A stretch of DNA of 14,577 bases from Cloacimonetes bacterium UBA6081 (GCA_002428685.1 DIXL01000094.1:1164-15740); one strand, 5' to 3'; positions 6,625 through 14,177 are shown, counted from the first letter of the stretch. Notes: a model not told the origin generated them from the letters alone. Numbers and translations are program-made.

Positions 6625-7632
6625 GTGTTTATGAATTGGATATCCAACGATTGTCATACCAAACTGGCAATCGTTGGAATCTGTAAAAATGCAGGGAAAA
6701 CCACGGTTTTAAATTCGATTCTAAAGCAGCATAGTTACCGTTGGGGTGTGCTTTCTACCGGGCGCGATGGCGAAACCAAAGATGTTCTGTTCAAAACCCC
6801 CAAACCGCGAGTGGTTATTCCGGCTCAATCTATTTATTGCTGCGACACTGACAGTTTGGATGCCAATGGTGCGAAAGTTACGGTGCTGGCAAAAAGTACC
6901 GTTCAGATTGGTGGCAAGGCTTTGTGGATGGTTCGGGCCGAGCAGGATTTGGTAACAGAAATTACAGGCCCCGCTCATGCCGAAGGGCAATTACAATGTG
7001 CCGGGCAGATGTTGGATTTGGGAGCTCAAAAAGTGATAATAGACGGCTCTTGGGATAGGAAGTCCATTGTGCTAAGCGGAGGCATAGACAGCATCATTTT
7101 GGCTGTGGGAGCAAGTTTTGGCACTATCAAAGATATCGAGCAGGAGCTAACCAGACTATTGAAGTTGACGGAAATTGATGTCTATCAGCCACATGAGGAT
7201 AAAGATCAGCCTACTTCAACACAAACGGACATTTGTGTTCTAAACAAGGGTAAATGGTTGACAACCGGGTTACATTCGCTGTTTGGAAATGAAACGCTGT
7301 TTTGTGAGTGCTTGGATGCAAAACCAGATGCCCTTTATATCCCCGGAGCTTTCAGCGTTTCAGCCCTGACTCGTCTGAGTAAACATATCCATGGTATCAA
7401 GCTTATCTTCCGGCATCCGGAATGTATCAAACTACCAGCCCTGGAACTTGAGCGGTTTTTGCAAACTAATGATGTGCAGTGCCTTATCCCATTTTGTATC
7501 AAGTCGATAACCATTAATTCTCAGGGAGTTGGAGCTTCTGCCATTGATGCAGATTACCTGAAGCAGAGTTTACAGGGTACCTTTCCCAAGAGAGAATTTA
7601 TTGACATAATGGAGTTAAGCAATAATGAATAG
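6625..7632 (+). CDS. kamB: P-loop protein, probable lysine 5,6-aminomutase reactivase subunit KamB
   Basis: A 335-residue protein with an N-terminal P-loop, IVGICKNAGKTT (G24-K25-T26); the usual first glycine sits one residue early. Proteins of this kind lie beside kamA in lysine-fermentation clusters, and from memory KamB works with the MutS-like KamC to reactivate the B12-dependent lysine 5,6-aminomutase. The assignment rests on this context and the P-loop, not on an alignment. The GTG start at 6625 has AAGAG about nine bases upstream; ATG at 6631 is an alternative two codons later with poorer spacing. The gene begins 13 bases after kamA and overlaps the next start by 8 nt. Internal landmarks include IIDGSWDRKS near 138-147 and a late MxxLS-rich C-terminus. 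kamC, kamD and kamE are absent here. Confidence 0.7.
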   Translation: MFMNWISNDCHTKLAIVGICKNAGKTTVLNSILKQHSYRWGVLSTGRDGETKDVLFKTPKPRVVIPAQSIYCCDTDSLDANGAKVTVLAKSTVQIGGKALWMVRAEQDLVTEITGPAHAEGQLQCAGQMLDLGAQKVIIDGSWDRKSIVLSGGIDSIILAVGASFGTIKDIEQELTRLLKLTEIDVYQPHEDKDQPTSTQTDICVLNKGKWLTTGLHSLFGNETLFCECLDAKPDALYIPGAFSVSALTRLSKHIHGIKLIFRHPECIKLPALELERFLQTNDVQCLIPFCIKSITINSQGVGASAIDADYLKQSLQGTFPKREFIDIMELSNNE

Positions 7633-8560
7633 CCGCGACAAACTGACAAACCTAACCGTAAATCTCGGCCTGATATCCAATGTTCTACTTTCTTTGCTAA
7701 AAACCAGTATCGGTATTCTGGGGCATAGTCCAGCACTTTTGGCCGATGGTATAAACAGCAGCTCCGATGTGGTGTATTACATTGCGGTTAAAATCTTTAT
7801 GCACCACGCCAGCAAGCCTGCAGATGAAGAGCATCCCTATGGCCACAGGCAGTTGGAATCCATTTCTGCCATTGTGGTTGGTGCCTTTATCCTCACCACG
7901 GGTATTGCCATTTTCTGGGAATCCATCAATAAGGTTTACGAACTGATCACACATACCGAAGTGGGGCGTTCGGCTTCCATCTGGGCTTTGGTGATAGCTG
8001 TTTTCACGTTCTGCCTAAAGCTATACCTCTATTTTTACACAAAACGTAATGTGCAAAAAACCCACAATCCCACGCTGAAAGCTCTGGCAAACGACCATTT
8101 GAACGACATTATGGCCTCTGCTGCGGTGATAGTTGGCGTAATCATGGGTCGCCTGGGTTATTATTGGATGGATCCTGCTGCGGGTGCAATCGTCGCTATT
8201 TATATTATTAAAACCGGCATCGAGATTGTGATGGACACTTCCCGCGAACTGATGGACAGCATACCCGATGGCGATTTTGGCAAAGAACTGAAAGACATCG
8301 CCTTAAGCGTTGATGGTGTCCGGCGGATTGACGAACTGGGCATTCACCGTTTTGGCCCCTACTATACCGTGAATATGAGCATTGATGTAGATGGAGCTCT
8401 CAGTGTTAATGAAGGACACGCTATTTCCGATGCGGTGGAGCAGAAGCTAATGGAAAAATTCAGCACCGGACTGCGCCAAGTTCATATCCACTACCATCCC
8501 TTTACTAATAAGCACAGCTCTGGCAGCATACCCCCAACCGATAATGATTATAGGGGTTAG
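7625..8560 (+). CDS. Cation diffusion facilitator transporter, N-D-D-D metal site (possibly Mn2+ export)
   Basis: A 311-residue inner-membrane metal/proton antiporter of the CDF family. About six membrane segments span residues 13-205, followed by the cytoplasmic ferredoxin-like dimer domain (about 215-300, ending in the typical VHIHYHP). The conserved HPYGHRQLE loop is at 70-78. The transport-site residues aligned to FieF appear to be N44 and D48 in segment 2 and D157 and D161 in segment 5. An N-D-D-D set is reported for the manganese exporter MntE, so Mn2+ is a reasonable but unproven guess; zinc or iron transport cannot be excluded. The start lies inside the end of kamB (8-nt overlap), which suggests translational coupling. 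It is followed three bases later by the M23 peptidase gene. Confidence 0.92.
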   Translation: MNSRDKLTNLTVNLGLISNVLLSLLKTSIGILGHSPALLADGINSSSDVVYYIAVKIFMHHASKPADEEHPYGHRQLESISAIVVGAFILTTGIAIFWESINKVYELITHTEVGRSASIWALVIAVFTFCLKLYLYFYTKRNVQKTHNPTLKALANDHLNDIMASAAVIVGVIMGRLGYYWMDPAAGAIVAIYIIKTGIEIVMDTSRELMDSIPDGDFGKELKDIALSVDGVRRIDELGIHRFGPYYTVNMSIDVDGALSVNEGHAISDAVEQKLMEKFSTGLRQVHIHYHPFTNKHSSGSIPPTDNDYRG

Positions 8561-8563
8561 CCT

Positions 8564-9838
8564 ATGAATTGGGGAAAGACCATTCTCCTCTTCCTCATCA
8601 TCACTTTACTCGCCACTTTTAGCTTATTCAGCTTGTTAGCTGTTTTCCAAAATCCCAAGTCCTCCAACTCTCACAACAATCAACCCGCCATAGACCCTTG
8701 GATTACTCAGACTATTCCCTCCGGAGGCAGCATTTTTTCGGTGCTTGCCAATCAAGGCTTGCCATTAAAAGAAATCGCCCTGCTGGCCTTTAGTTTTGGC
8801 GATTATATTGATGTAACCACCATCCAGCCTGGTGACACCCTGAAAATCCTGCTTTCAGAAGATAAACAGCACATCAGCAAAATGATGTTTATTCAAGAAA
8901 AAACTACCCGTCATCACTTTACGGTAACGGGTGATTCCCTAAGCTATACCCTGGAAGCCCTGCCTGTGCAAAAACGCAAACGGATCTTGGATGGTGCTTT
9001 ACAGGGGACTTTGGATGCCACTTTACTAAATATGGGGCTTAGCCCCAAAGATAAACAAGCCATCAACAACGGTCTGGAAGGTGAAATCAATTTTTCCCGC
9101 GATGCCCGTAATGGTGATGGCTTTCGCATCTATCTGGAGGAGCACTTATTTGAGGGTTCCGTTCTTCCCGGGCATAAGATATTTTACGTGGAATACCGTG
9201 GCGAGCGCACAGGAAACCATGAGCTGTTCCGCTATCAGGATAAGGAAGAGAATTCTGTGCTCAACGGCCTCTATAACAAAGAAGGTAAAAGCAACAGTAC
9301 CAGCGGGGTAGGCTTTCCGCTTTCGGTTATCCATGTGGTTTCCAGTTTTGGCAAACGGATTGATCCCTTCTACGGACGTTGGGCAAATCACCAGGGGGTG
9401 GATTACCGCGCCAGATACGGCACACCGGTTTATGCCGTAGCCAATGGCACCGTAAGCTGCGCAGGCTATCAGGGTGGTTGGGGAAACGAGATTAGAATCA
9501 AGCACCCCAGCGGCTTAAGCAGCCAGTATGCACATCTTGCCTCAATGAGTGTGCGGAGCGGTCAAACGGTGCGCAAGGGGCAAATCATTGGCCGGGTGGG
9601 TTCTACAGGCCGTTCCACAGGTGCGCATCTGCATTTTGGCTTGCTGAAAGGCAAGGGATTTATTAACCCCACAAATCTGAAAATGGTAGGTGCAGAAAAA
9701 CTGAATGATACTCAGATGGTGGAGTTTAAACGCCAGCAAGAGGTCATTAAGGCAGAAATGCAGGCTTTACTAAATCCGCAGCCAGTGGTGGCATCAAGCT
9801 CAGTTAAGCCAGGCAAGCAAAACAAGCATAAAAGCTAA
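8564..9838 (+). CDS. Membrane-anchored M23 family peptidoglycan endopeptidase
   Basis: A 424-residue MepM/Csd3-like metallopeptidase predicted to cut peptide cross-links of peptidoglycan in the periplasm. Residues 7-28 form an uncleaved signal anchor. A LysM/OapA-like region follows, with IQPGDTLKI at 87-95, then an inhibitory or scaffold domain. The catalytic LytM domain spans about 255-375 with zinc ligands H276 and D280 (HQGVD), H357 (HLH), and catalytic H324 (YAHL) and H355 (GAHLHFG), all present, so it should be active. The charged tail ends VKPGKQNKHKS. It follows the CDF gene by 3 bases and its last 39 bases overlap the convergent ecfT gene. Context gives no clear link to lysine fermentation beyond co-transcription. 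Confidence 0.93.
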   Translation: MNWGKTILLFLIITLLATFSLFSLLAVFQNPKSSNSHNNQPAIDPWITQTIPSGGSIFSVLANQGLPLKEIALLAFSFGDYIDVTTIQPGDTLKILLSEDKQHISKMMFIQEKTTRHHFTVTGDSLSYTLEALPVQKRKRILDGALQGTLDATLLNMGLSPKDKQAINNGLEGEINFSRDARNGDGFRIYLEEHLFEGSVLPGHKIFYVEYRGERTGNHELFRYQDKEENSVLNGLYNKEGKSNSTSGVGFPLSVIHVVSSFGKRIDPFYGRWANHQGVDYRARYGTPVYAVANGTVSCAGYQGGWGNEIRIKHPSGLSSQYAHLASMSVRSGQTVRKGQIIGRVGSTGRSTGAHLHFGLLKGKGFINPTNLKMVGAEKLNDTQMVEFKRQQEVIKAEMQALLNPQPVVASSSVKPGKQNKHKS

Positions 9839-10531
9839 AAGCAAAATAGCCACAAAATCACCCACCCGCAATGGCCGGCTGTGCAATTGGCTACGTTTGC
9901 CGGCACTCCGGAATCCACGCAATTCCAAAGCTATGGCAGAGCTTTCACTACCCTTTATTATGTCCGCCAAAGCACTGATTGCCAATAGTTTATACACCTG
10001 CAAACGCTGCTTTATCGGCAGGGCATTCAAAGCTATGCCGCGCAGATGCAGGCCTTTGACAAACGCCCTGACCTGCCCCATAAATTTGGGCACCAAATGC
10101 ACTGCATAAGACAGCATAAAGGCAAATTCCTCGGGTAAGTGCAACATCGCAAAGCAACTTTGAAAATCCTGAAAACTAAGCACCGCCAAACCTTTGGCAC
10201 AGTAAATCACGGTTAGCAGCCGCAAACCCATCTGCATTGCCAGCTTGCCGCCTTCTTCACTAATTTTTATAAAACCAAATTGCCAAAGAGTGTGCCCCTT
10301 GGAGCGGAACAGCAGTTGCAAAACCGCAATACTAAGCACCAAAGGCAGGCTGTGCAGCAAAGTTTTTAGGGTTTGGGCACCTCCCCGCTCCAGCCTTAAG
10401 GCTGCATAAAGCATCGCAACTAAACAAATTAACAGCAGTATTAGCGGTTTACCGAATATAAAAGCGATGCTGCTGAAAGCCAGACAAAACGCCAGATGGC
10501 ACAGCGGATGCAGCTCTATGCTTTTTTTCAT
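9800..10531 (-). CDS. ecfT: ECF transporter T component (EcfT/CbiQ family)
   Basis: A 243-residue integral membrane coupling subunit of an energy-coupling factor transporter. Several hydrophobic segments occupy roughly residues 10-75 and 100-150, and a last helix 223-241. The two coupling motifs that dock into the ATPases appear as LRG at 163-165 (VKGLHLRGIAL) and 204-206 (ALELRGFRS), equivalent to the classic ARG motifs. I chose the ATG at 10531 because AAGGA lies six bases upstream. An ATG at 10567 would add 12 residues but would start inside a long palindrome and has no ribosome binding site. Its last 39 bases overlap the convergent M23 gene. Upstream lie the fused ATPase and S component genes of the same system. 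Confidence 0.9.
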   Translation of the reverse strand: MKKSIELHPLCHLAFCLAFSSIAFIFGKPLILLLICLVAMLYAALRLERGGAQTLKTLLHSLPLVLSIAVLQLLFRSKGHTLWQFGFIKISEEGGKLAMQMGLRLLTVIYCAKGLAVLSFQDFQSCFAMLHLPEEFAFMLSYAVHLVPKFMGQVRAFVKGLHLRGIALNALPIKQRLQVYKLLAISALADIIKGSESSAIALELRGFRSAGKRSQLHSRPLRVGDFVAILLLAFMLVLLAWLN

Positions 10532-10533
10532 AG

Positions 10534-10542
10534 CTCTTCCTT
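10534..10542 (-). promoter_or_regulatory. Ribosome binding site deciding the ecfT start
   Basis: On the minus strand AAGGAAGAG precedes the ATG at 10531 by two bases, with the AAGGA core six bases away. It begins only three bases after the end of the hairpin 10546-10616, so folding of that hairpin could affect its accessibility. Confidence 0.65.
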
Positions 10543-10545
10543 GCT

Positions 10546-10616
10546 TGCATTCCCATAGCATTCCCAACTCATTCTCAATATTATTGGGAATGAGTTGGGA
10601 ATGCTATGGGAATGCA
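10546..10616. repeat. Near-perfect 35-bp inverted repeat with GGGAATG motifs
   Basis: Arms 10546-10580 and 10582-10616 pair at 34 of 35 positions (the mismatch is at 10575), with a single base at the centre. Each arm carries three copies of TGGGAATG spaced 11 bp (right arm at 10585, 10596 and 10607), one helical turn apart, so the element presents six copies in two orientations. In RNA it would form a very stable hairpin directly before the ecfT ribosome binding site. There is no following T-run on the minus strand, so it does not look like a simple terminator. Confidence 0.9.
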
Positions 10617-10672
10617 GGCATGTGCCAGGCAGGAGTGCAGAATTGAACGAAAATAGCTTAACCATATATCTA

Positions 10673-11989
10673 TTAAAGGGCTATCACCCGATCAAACAAC
10701 TTTGCATCGTACAGAATTTCGTGTGCCACAACCAGCATGCCGCTGCCGCTCTTGCGTTTTTCGTGCAGTAAATGCACTAGATTTTTCCGGGCAGCAGCAT
10801 CCAAATGGTTGAAAGGCTCGTCCAAAAGCCAAAATTTGTCCATCAGCCAGGGTAAGATGTCCTGCGCATAGCACTGCAACTGCCCCGCTGAGCTTTCGCT
10901 AAAGAATGCTTCCTGCTGGTAAAAATCCTGGGGCAAACCGGGCTGGGCGATGCGCCAGAATTGCCAGTTTTGCGTTGCGCTGATGCCCAAAAGGTTTTCG
11001 CGTGTGGCTTGGCTTTGATAAAACACGTGCCGGAACATACTGGGAATAAAGCTCTTAACCACCTGCCCCGCCAGCACAATGCTTCCGGATTCCGGCTGCA
11101 ACAAGCCCAGCAGCAGCTTGAGTAAGGTGCTTTTACCACTGCCGTTTTCCCCTTGGAGCAGCACGCATTCGCCTTTGGATAGCTTGAGGTTAAAGTCGCT
11201 AAACAGCTTGTTTTGGGTAGGATAGGCAAAGTGCAAATCATTCACAATAAAAAAGATGTCTTCGTTTGATGGCTCACTGATGTTATCCGATTTGCTTGAT
11301 ATATGTAGAGTTACGGGTTTTGTCTCGGTAGGCAACTCATCAGGCATATAACTACCTAAATGCAACTCCATATCAGCCAAGGCTTTAACTACGGGGTTGT
11401 GTTCCGCCACAATCAGGATTTTACCCTGTTCTTTTTGTTCCTTTAGCCAGTTTAGCACGATCTGAACAGAGCTTTCCGACAGCCCTGCCAAAGGCTCATC
11501 CAAAAGCAGCAGGGGTGAGTCCAGAGCTGCTCCAATGGCACACAGCAGCAGCTTTTTCTGCCCTCCGCTCAGGGTGAAGGGGGATTGCTGCAGGCAGCTT
11601 TCCAGCCCAAAACGTTTGGCACTTTGCGTGATGCGGTTTATTATTTCAGGTGCAGTTATGCCTTTATTTTCCAGGGCGAAGGCAAGTTCGGCTTCGCAAG
11701 TGGGGAAGAAAAACTGCTTATCGCAATCACTTTGCGCATACCAGAGCGTGTGGAATTTCTCTCGCAGAGGAATAAGCGACAAATCCTGATTAGATAGACA
11801 GATATCACCGCTTATTATAGCCTCCAAATGCTCTGGAATCACTCCGCTGATAGCATTTAGCAGGGTGGTTTTACCGCTGCCGTTTGCCCCTTTCAGCAAA
11901 AACAATTGCCCGGGGAATATGGATAGATTAAGCTGCTTGAATAGCGGTTCAGTCCCGAAGCTCAAGTTCAGATTATTGATTTTTAGCAT
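10673..11989 (-). CDS. ecfA: Fused double ATPase of an ECF transporter (EcfA-EcfA')
   Basis: A 438-residue protein with two ABC ATPase domains powering the ECF transporter. Domain 1 (1-215): Walker A GANGSGKTT (G34-T42), an ECF-type Q region around 85-110 (YAQSDCDKQFFFPTCEAELAF), signature LSGGQ (140-144), Walker B LLLLDEP (D164-E165), and VAEHN. Domain 2 (245-438): Walker A GENGSGKST (280-288), Q-loop near 325, Walker B FWLLDEP (D390-E391), H-switch in VVAHE (H423). The second signature is degenerate, SSAGQ at 366-370, and that domain is compact. Fused double ATPases usually exceed 470 residues, so this one is short. An in-frame TAG immediately precedes the ATG, and no strong ribosome binding site is seen. 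A REP-like element separates it from the upstream gene. Confidence 0.93.
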   Translation of the reverse strand: MLKINNLNLSFGTEPLFKQLNLSIFPGQLFLLKGANGSGKTTLLNAISGVIPEHLEAIISGDICLSNQDLSLIPLREKFHTLWYAQSDCDKQFFFPTCEAELAFALENKGITAPEIINRITQSAKRFGLESCLQQSPFTLSGGQKKLLLCAIGAALDSPLLLLDEPLAGLSESSVQIVLNWLKEQKEQGKILIVAEHNPVVKALADMELHLGSYMPDELPTETKPVTLHISSKSDNISEPSNEDIFFIVNDLHFAYPTQNKLFSDFNLKLSKGECVLLQGENGSGKSTLLKLLLGLLQPESGSIVLAGQVVKSFIPSMFRHVFYQSQATRENLLGISATQNWQFWRIAQPGLPQDFYQQEAFFSESSAGQLQCYAQDILPWLMDKFWLLDEPFNHLDAAARKNLVHLLHEKRKSGSGMLVVAHEILYDAKLFDRVIAL

Positions 11990-12021
11990 CTAATGACAAT
12001 TGCTCATAGCTAAAACCGACT

Positions 12022-12158
12022 GACGTTCCCGCGGAGGCGGGAATCCAACCATAGAAACAGCTCTGGAAGAGCGGTAGAAAATTATGCCCTTGTTTCCTCA
12101 TATTGTGCCATCCCTAAGGGATTTGTCTGGGCTGGATTCCCGCCTCCGTGGGAACGAC
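12022..12158. repeat. REP/BIME-like composite palindromic element
   Basis: Arms 12022-12050 and 12130-12158 are inverted copies matching at 26 of 29 positions, with GGAGGCGGGAATCCA at the core. Each arm is itself a small hairpin (left: TTCCCGC-GGAG-GCGGGAA). The 79 bases between hold two more palindromes, GCTCT-GGA-AGAGC (12060-12072) and TCCCT-A-AGGGA (12111-12121). The element fills most of the gap between the SUOX-like gene and ecfA. No transposase or clear target duplication is visible. Confidence 0.85.
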
Positions 12159-12207
12159 ATGCGAGAGTTGATTCTAAGTGAGTAAAGCCAATTTTGCAAC
12201 AGTCCCA

Positions 12208-13137
12208 TCAATTCAGCTCGAAGTAAAGTGCTCCTTGAAACACCTGTGGCTCGGATAAGGCATCACCAAAGGGAATGCTATCCTCTTGCCCTTTGTAAAC
12301 AATGCGGAATTTAAGCTCTGGATTAACTTCCCAAGCAAGGACTTTGCTAAGCTCTATCAGGCTATTAATGCTGTTATCGGCAATTATTGCCGCGCTGTCG
12401 CACTGAAGATATACAATATCCTTCATCCACATGCCACCGGGAATTTGGGGGCTTTTTAAATTAAAGGTTCCCTGCTCAGCTTTTTCCAACACTGCGCCTT
12501 CCAGATGCTTGGGATATTCCAGGTTTTGTTTCAGGCCGTCGCGGCTGTAGAGAATCACCTGTTTGGTTTCGTCTGTAGAAAGCTCTGGCAGCAAATCGCT
12601 AAAAAACCAACCTTCCATTTTTACAAAAGGCTTGGGCTCTTGGTGCAGAGTGTAATCGGCCAGATAGGTATTTAGCAGGTAAAAACGCTGTGGGCGTGGT
12701 ATTGGTTTAAAATCTTCCAGAATAATGCGTTCCAGGTTTCTGATCCATTGCATTTCCCTTAAAGAGGGGAAAATTAACCGAAGTGCATTGTTCTCAAACC
12801 GTTTGCCGTCCTGGCCAATTACCAGATAGCTTTCAATGGCTTCGAACTCTGCTTTGGTTAAACTTACCAGATAGCGGTCTGTGGACTCAAAACGGATAGT
12901 GCTATATTCACCCAAGTCTTGCTGTTGCAGCCAGATATCAGCCCGAAAACCCTCCCAGTTATTCAGCCGGACTACTCCGTCTTTTTCGCGGCTGGTTTTT
13001 AGTTCCTGGGTTTCGTGTTTGTAAAGCTTAGCATTGCTGAAATCGTGGCTAATGCCTTGGGTGTCAATTATTTGTAGTGCGCTGAGCGAAATGCAAAACA
13101 GCCAGAAACTTACTATCCAAAGTCTCAAAATTTTCAT
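12208..13137 (-). CDS. Secreted protein with two SUOX-fold (molybdopterin oxidoreductase-like) repeats lacking the Mo cysteine
   Basis: A 309-residue exported protein. Residues 1-20 are a signal peptide (MKILRLW then hydrophobic to SLSA), without a lipobox. Residues 54-141 resemble the C-terminal half of the oxidoreductase molybdopterin-binding (SUOX) domain: VVRLNNWEGFRADIWL, IRFESTDRYLVSL, then ALRLIFPSLREMQWIRNLER. Residues 168-245 repeat this pattern more loosely (FVKMEGWFFSDLLPEL, VILYSRDGLKQNL, GMWMKDIVYLQ, with W61/W177 and W131/W237 equivalent). The catalytic Mo-ligand cysteine motif is missing; the only cysteines are C15 in the signal peptide and C246. It is therefore more likely a ligand-binding or structural protein than an enzyme. 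The start overlaps the S component stop as ATGA, which strongly suggests work with that ECF transporter. The fold call is by eye. Confidence 0.65.
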   Translation of the reverse strand: MKILRLWIVSFWLFCISLSALQIIDTQGISHDFSNAKLYKHETQELKTSREKDGVVRLNNWEGFRADIWLQQQDLGEYSTIRFESTDRYLVSLTKAEFEAIESYLVIGQDGKRFENNALRLIFPSLREMQWIRNLERIILEDFKPIPRPQRFYLLNTYLADYTLHQEPKPFVKMEGWFFSDLLPELSTDETKQVILYSRDGLKQNLEYPKHLEGAVLEKAEQGTFNLKSPQIPGGMWMKDIVYLQCDSAAIIADNSINSLIELSKVLAWEVNPELKFRIVYKGQEDSIPFGDALSEPQVFQGALYFELN

Positions 13138-13673
13138 TTAATAATCCTTGCTTTGTGCAAAGCCTGAAAGACCCCAAAGGACAAGTATCCGCCTACAATG
13201 CCTGAAGCCAGAGCAAGGGCAAAATTGAAACAAATCAATTCACCCGGAAGGTGGAAAAAGATGATTGCCGTGCTGAGCGAACCAGTTACATTGGCCAAGG
13301 CGCATAAACTGATGTGGGTGAACAGCTTACCTTTGTTCCGAACTGCTATAAACAGCAAATCTGCCGCAAGCCCGGGAAGGCTGTAACTAACGAGGGAAAA
13401 AGCTCCTTGTCTGCCTGCCAGGCCAATCAGTAAAACCAAAACTGCCTGCAAAATGCCATACACGGTGCCGGTCCAGCGTTTGTTTATAATGGTTACGGCC
13501 AAAACCAACCACATCATATACAGCCCGCCGGAAAGCGATCCCCCCGGAATACCCAAAGGAGTGGAAATCAGCTTGGTAATGGGGTTTACAATGGGTTTTA
13601 CCGCTATACCCAAAGCAGCAATGGAGGCAATGATAATGAGGTCGCGGACCGAAAACCGCTTCAAAAGGCTCAT
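13134..13673 (-). CDS. ECF transporter substrate-binding (S) component
   Basis: A 179-residue, highly hydrophobic protein with five to six predicted membrane helices and a short cytoplasmic N-terminus (MSLLKRFSVRDL), the size and layout of ECF S components that bind a vitamin or metal. Conserved-looking small-residue stretches include ISTPLGIPGGSLSGGLYM (about 37-54), TVYGILQAVLVLLIG (70-84) and YSLPGLAADLLF (97-108). This last arrangement is reminiscent of YkoE-like thiamine/HMP subunits, but I cannot assign a substrate. The start overlaps the dCMP deaminase stop by 4 nt (ATGA), and its own stop overlaps the following gene in the same way. With ecfA and ecfT downstream on the same strand, a complete dedicated ECF transporter is encoded. 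Confidence 0.82.
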   Translation of the reverse strand: MSLLKRFSVRDLIIIASIAALGIAVKPIVNPITKLISTPLGIPGGSLSGGLYMMWLVLAVTIINKRWTGTVYGILQAVLVLLIGLAGRQGAFSLVSYSLPGLAADLLFIAVRNKGKLFTHISLCALANVTGSLSTAIIFFHLPGELICFNFALALASGIVGGYLSFGVFQALHKARIIK

Positions 13674-14146
13674 ATTAGACGAACCAGGGCATTTGTCTCT
13701 ATGTTAAACTGGATCAAATCCACTCCTGCCTCTTTAAAAAGCTGTTCTGCCAGGGCATCGGGATAGGTTTCTGCTACGTAAACCGTTTTGATTTCGGCGT
13801 TGATAATCAGCCTGGCGCAAATGCTGCATGGTTGATTGGTGCAATATAACTCTGCTCCTCTTGTTGATGAACCATTTATCGCAGCTTGAATGATGGCATT
13901 TTGTTCTGCATGCACACCGCGGCAAAGTTCGTGTTTTTGACCGGAGGGCACATTCTGCTGCTCTCGTAAACAGCCAACTTCCGAACAGTGTGGTGTCCCC
14001 TTGGGACTGCCATTATAACCTGTGGATACAATCTGATTGTCTCGCACCATCACAGCCCCAACTGCGCGTCTTAAACAGGTGCTGCGCTTGGCTGCAAGAT
14101 AGGCCATCTGCATGAAATACTGTTGCCAGGTAGGACGGTTTTCCAT
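13670..14146 (-). CDS. dCMP deaminase (ComEB/Dctd type)
   Basis: A 158-residue zinc-dependent cytidine/deoxycytidylate deaminase family enzyme, expected to convert dCMP to dUMP for dTMP synthesis. The catalytic motif is H79-A-E81 (GVHAEQNAI) with C107 and C110 in QPCSICA completing the zinc site. Typical dCMP deaminase features are VGAVMVRDNQIVSTGYNGSPKG near 29-50 and the extra cysteine-histidine insert (HCSEVGCLRE, then HELCRG). Length fits the family (150-180). The gene is the first of the minus-strand unit and overlaps the ECF S component start by 4 nt, an unexplained pairing. A GGGGAG lies 4-6 bases upstream of the chosen ATG. Confidence 0.96.
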   Translation of the reverse strand: MENRPTWQQYFMQMAYLAAKRSTCLRRAVGAVMVRDNQIVSTGYNGSPKGTPHCSEVGCLREQQNVPSGQKHELCRGVHAEQNAIIQAAINGSSTRGAELYCTNQPCSICARLIINAEIKTVYVAETYPDALAEQLFKEAGVDLIQFNIETNALVRLI

Positions 14147-14177
14147 GTTTCTCCCCTATGCTTAAAAACTTGGAGCC

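Noticed and set aside
10532..10567. Upstream ATG (10567) as the ecfT start
   Set aside because: It falls within the inverted repeat, has no ribosome binding site, and adds 12 residues unlike the family; the ATG at 10531 has a good one.
12208..13137. Active molybdenum oxidoreductase
   Set aside because: No cysteine occurs in the SUOX-like regions and no other Mo-enzyme subunit is nearby, so catalytic Mo chemistry is not supported.
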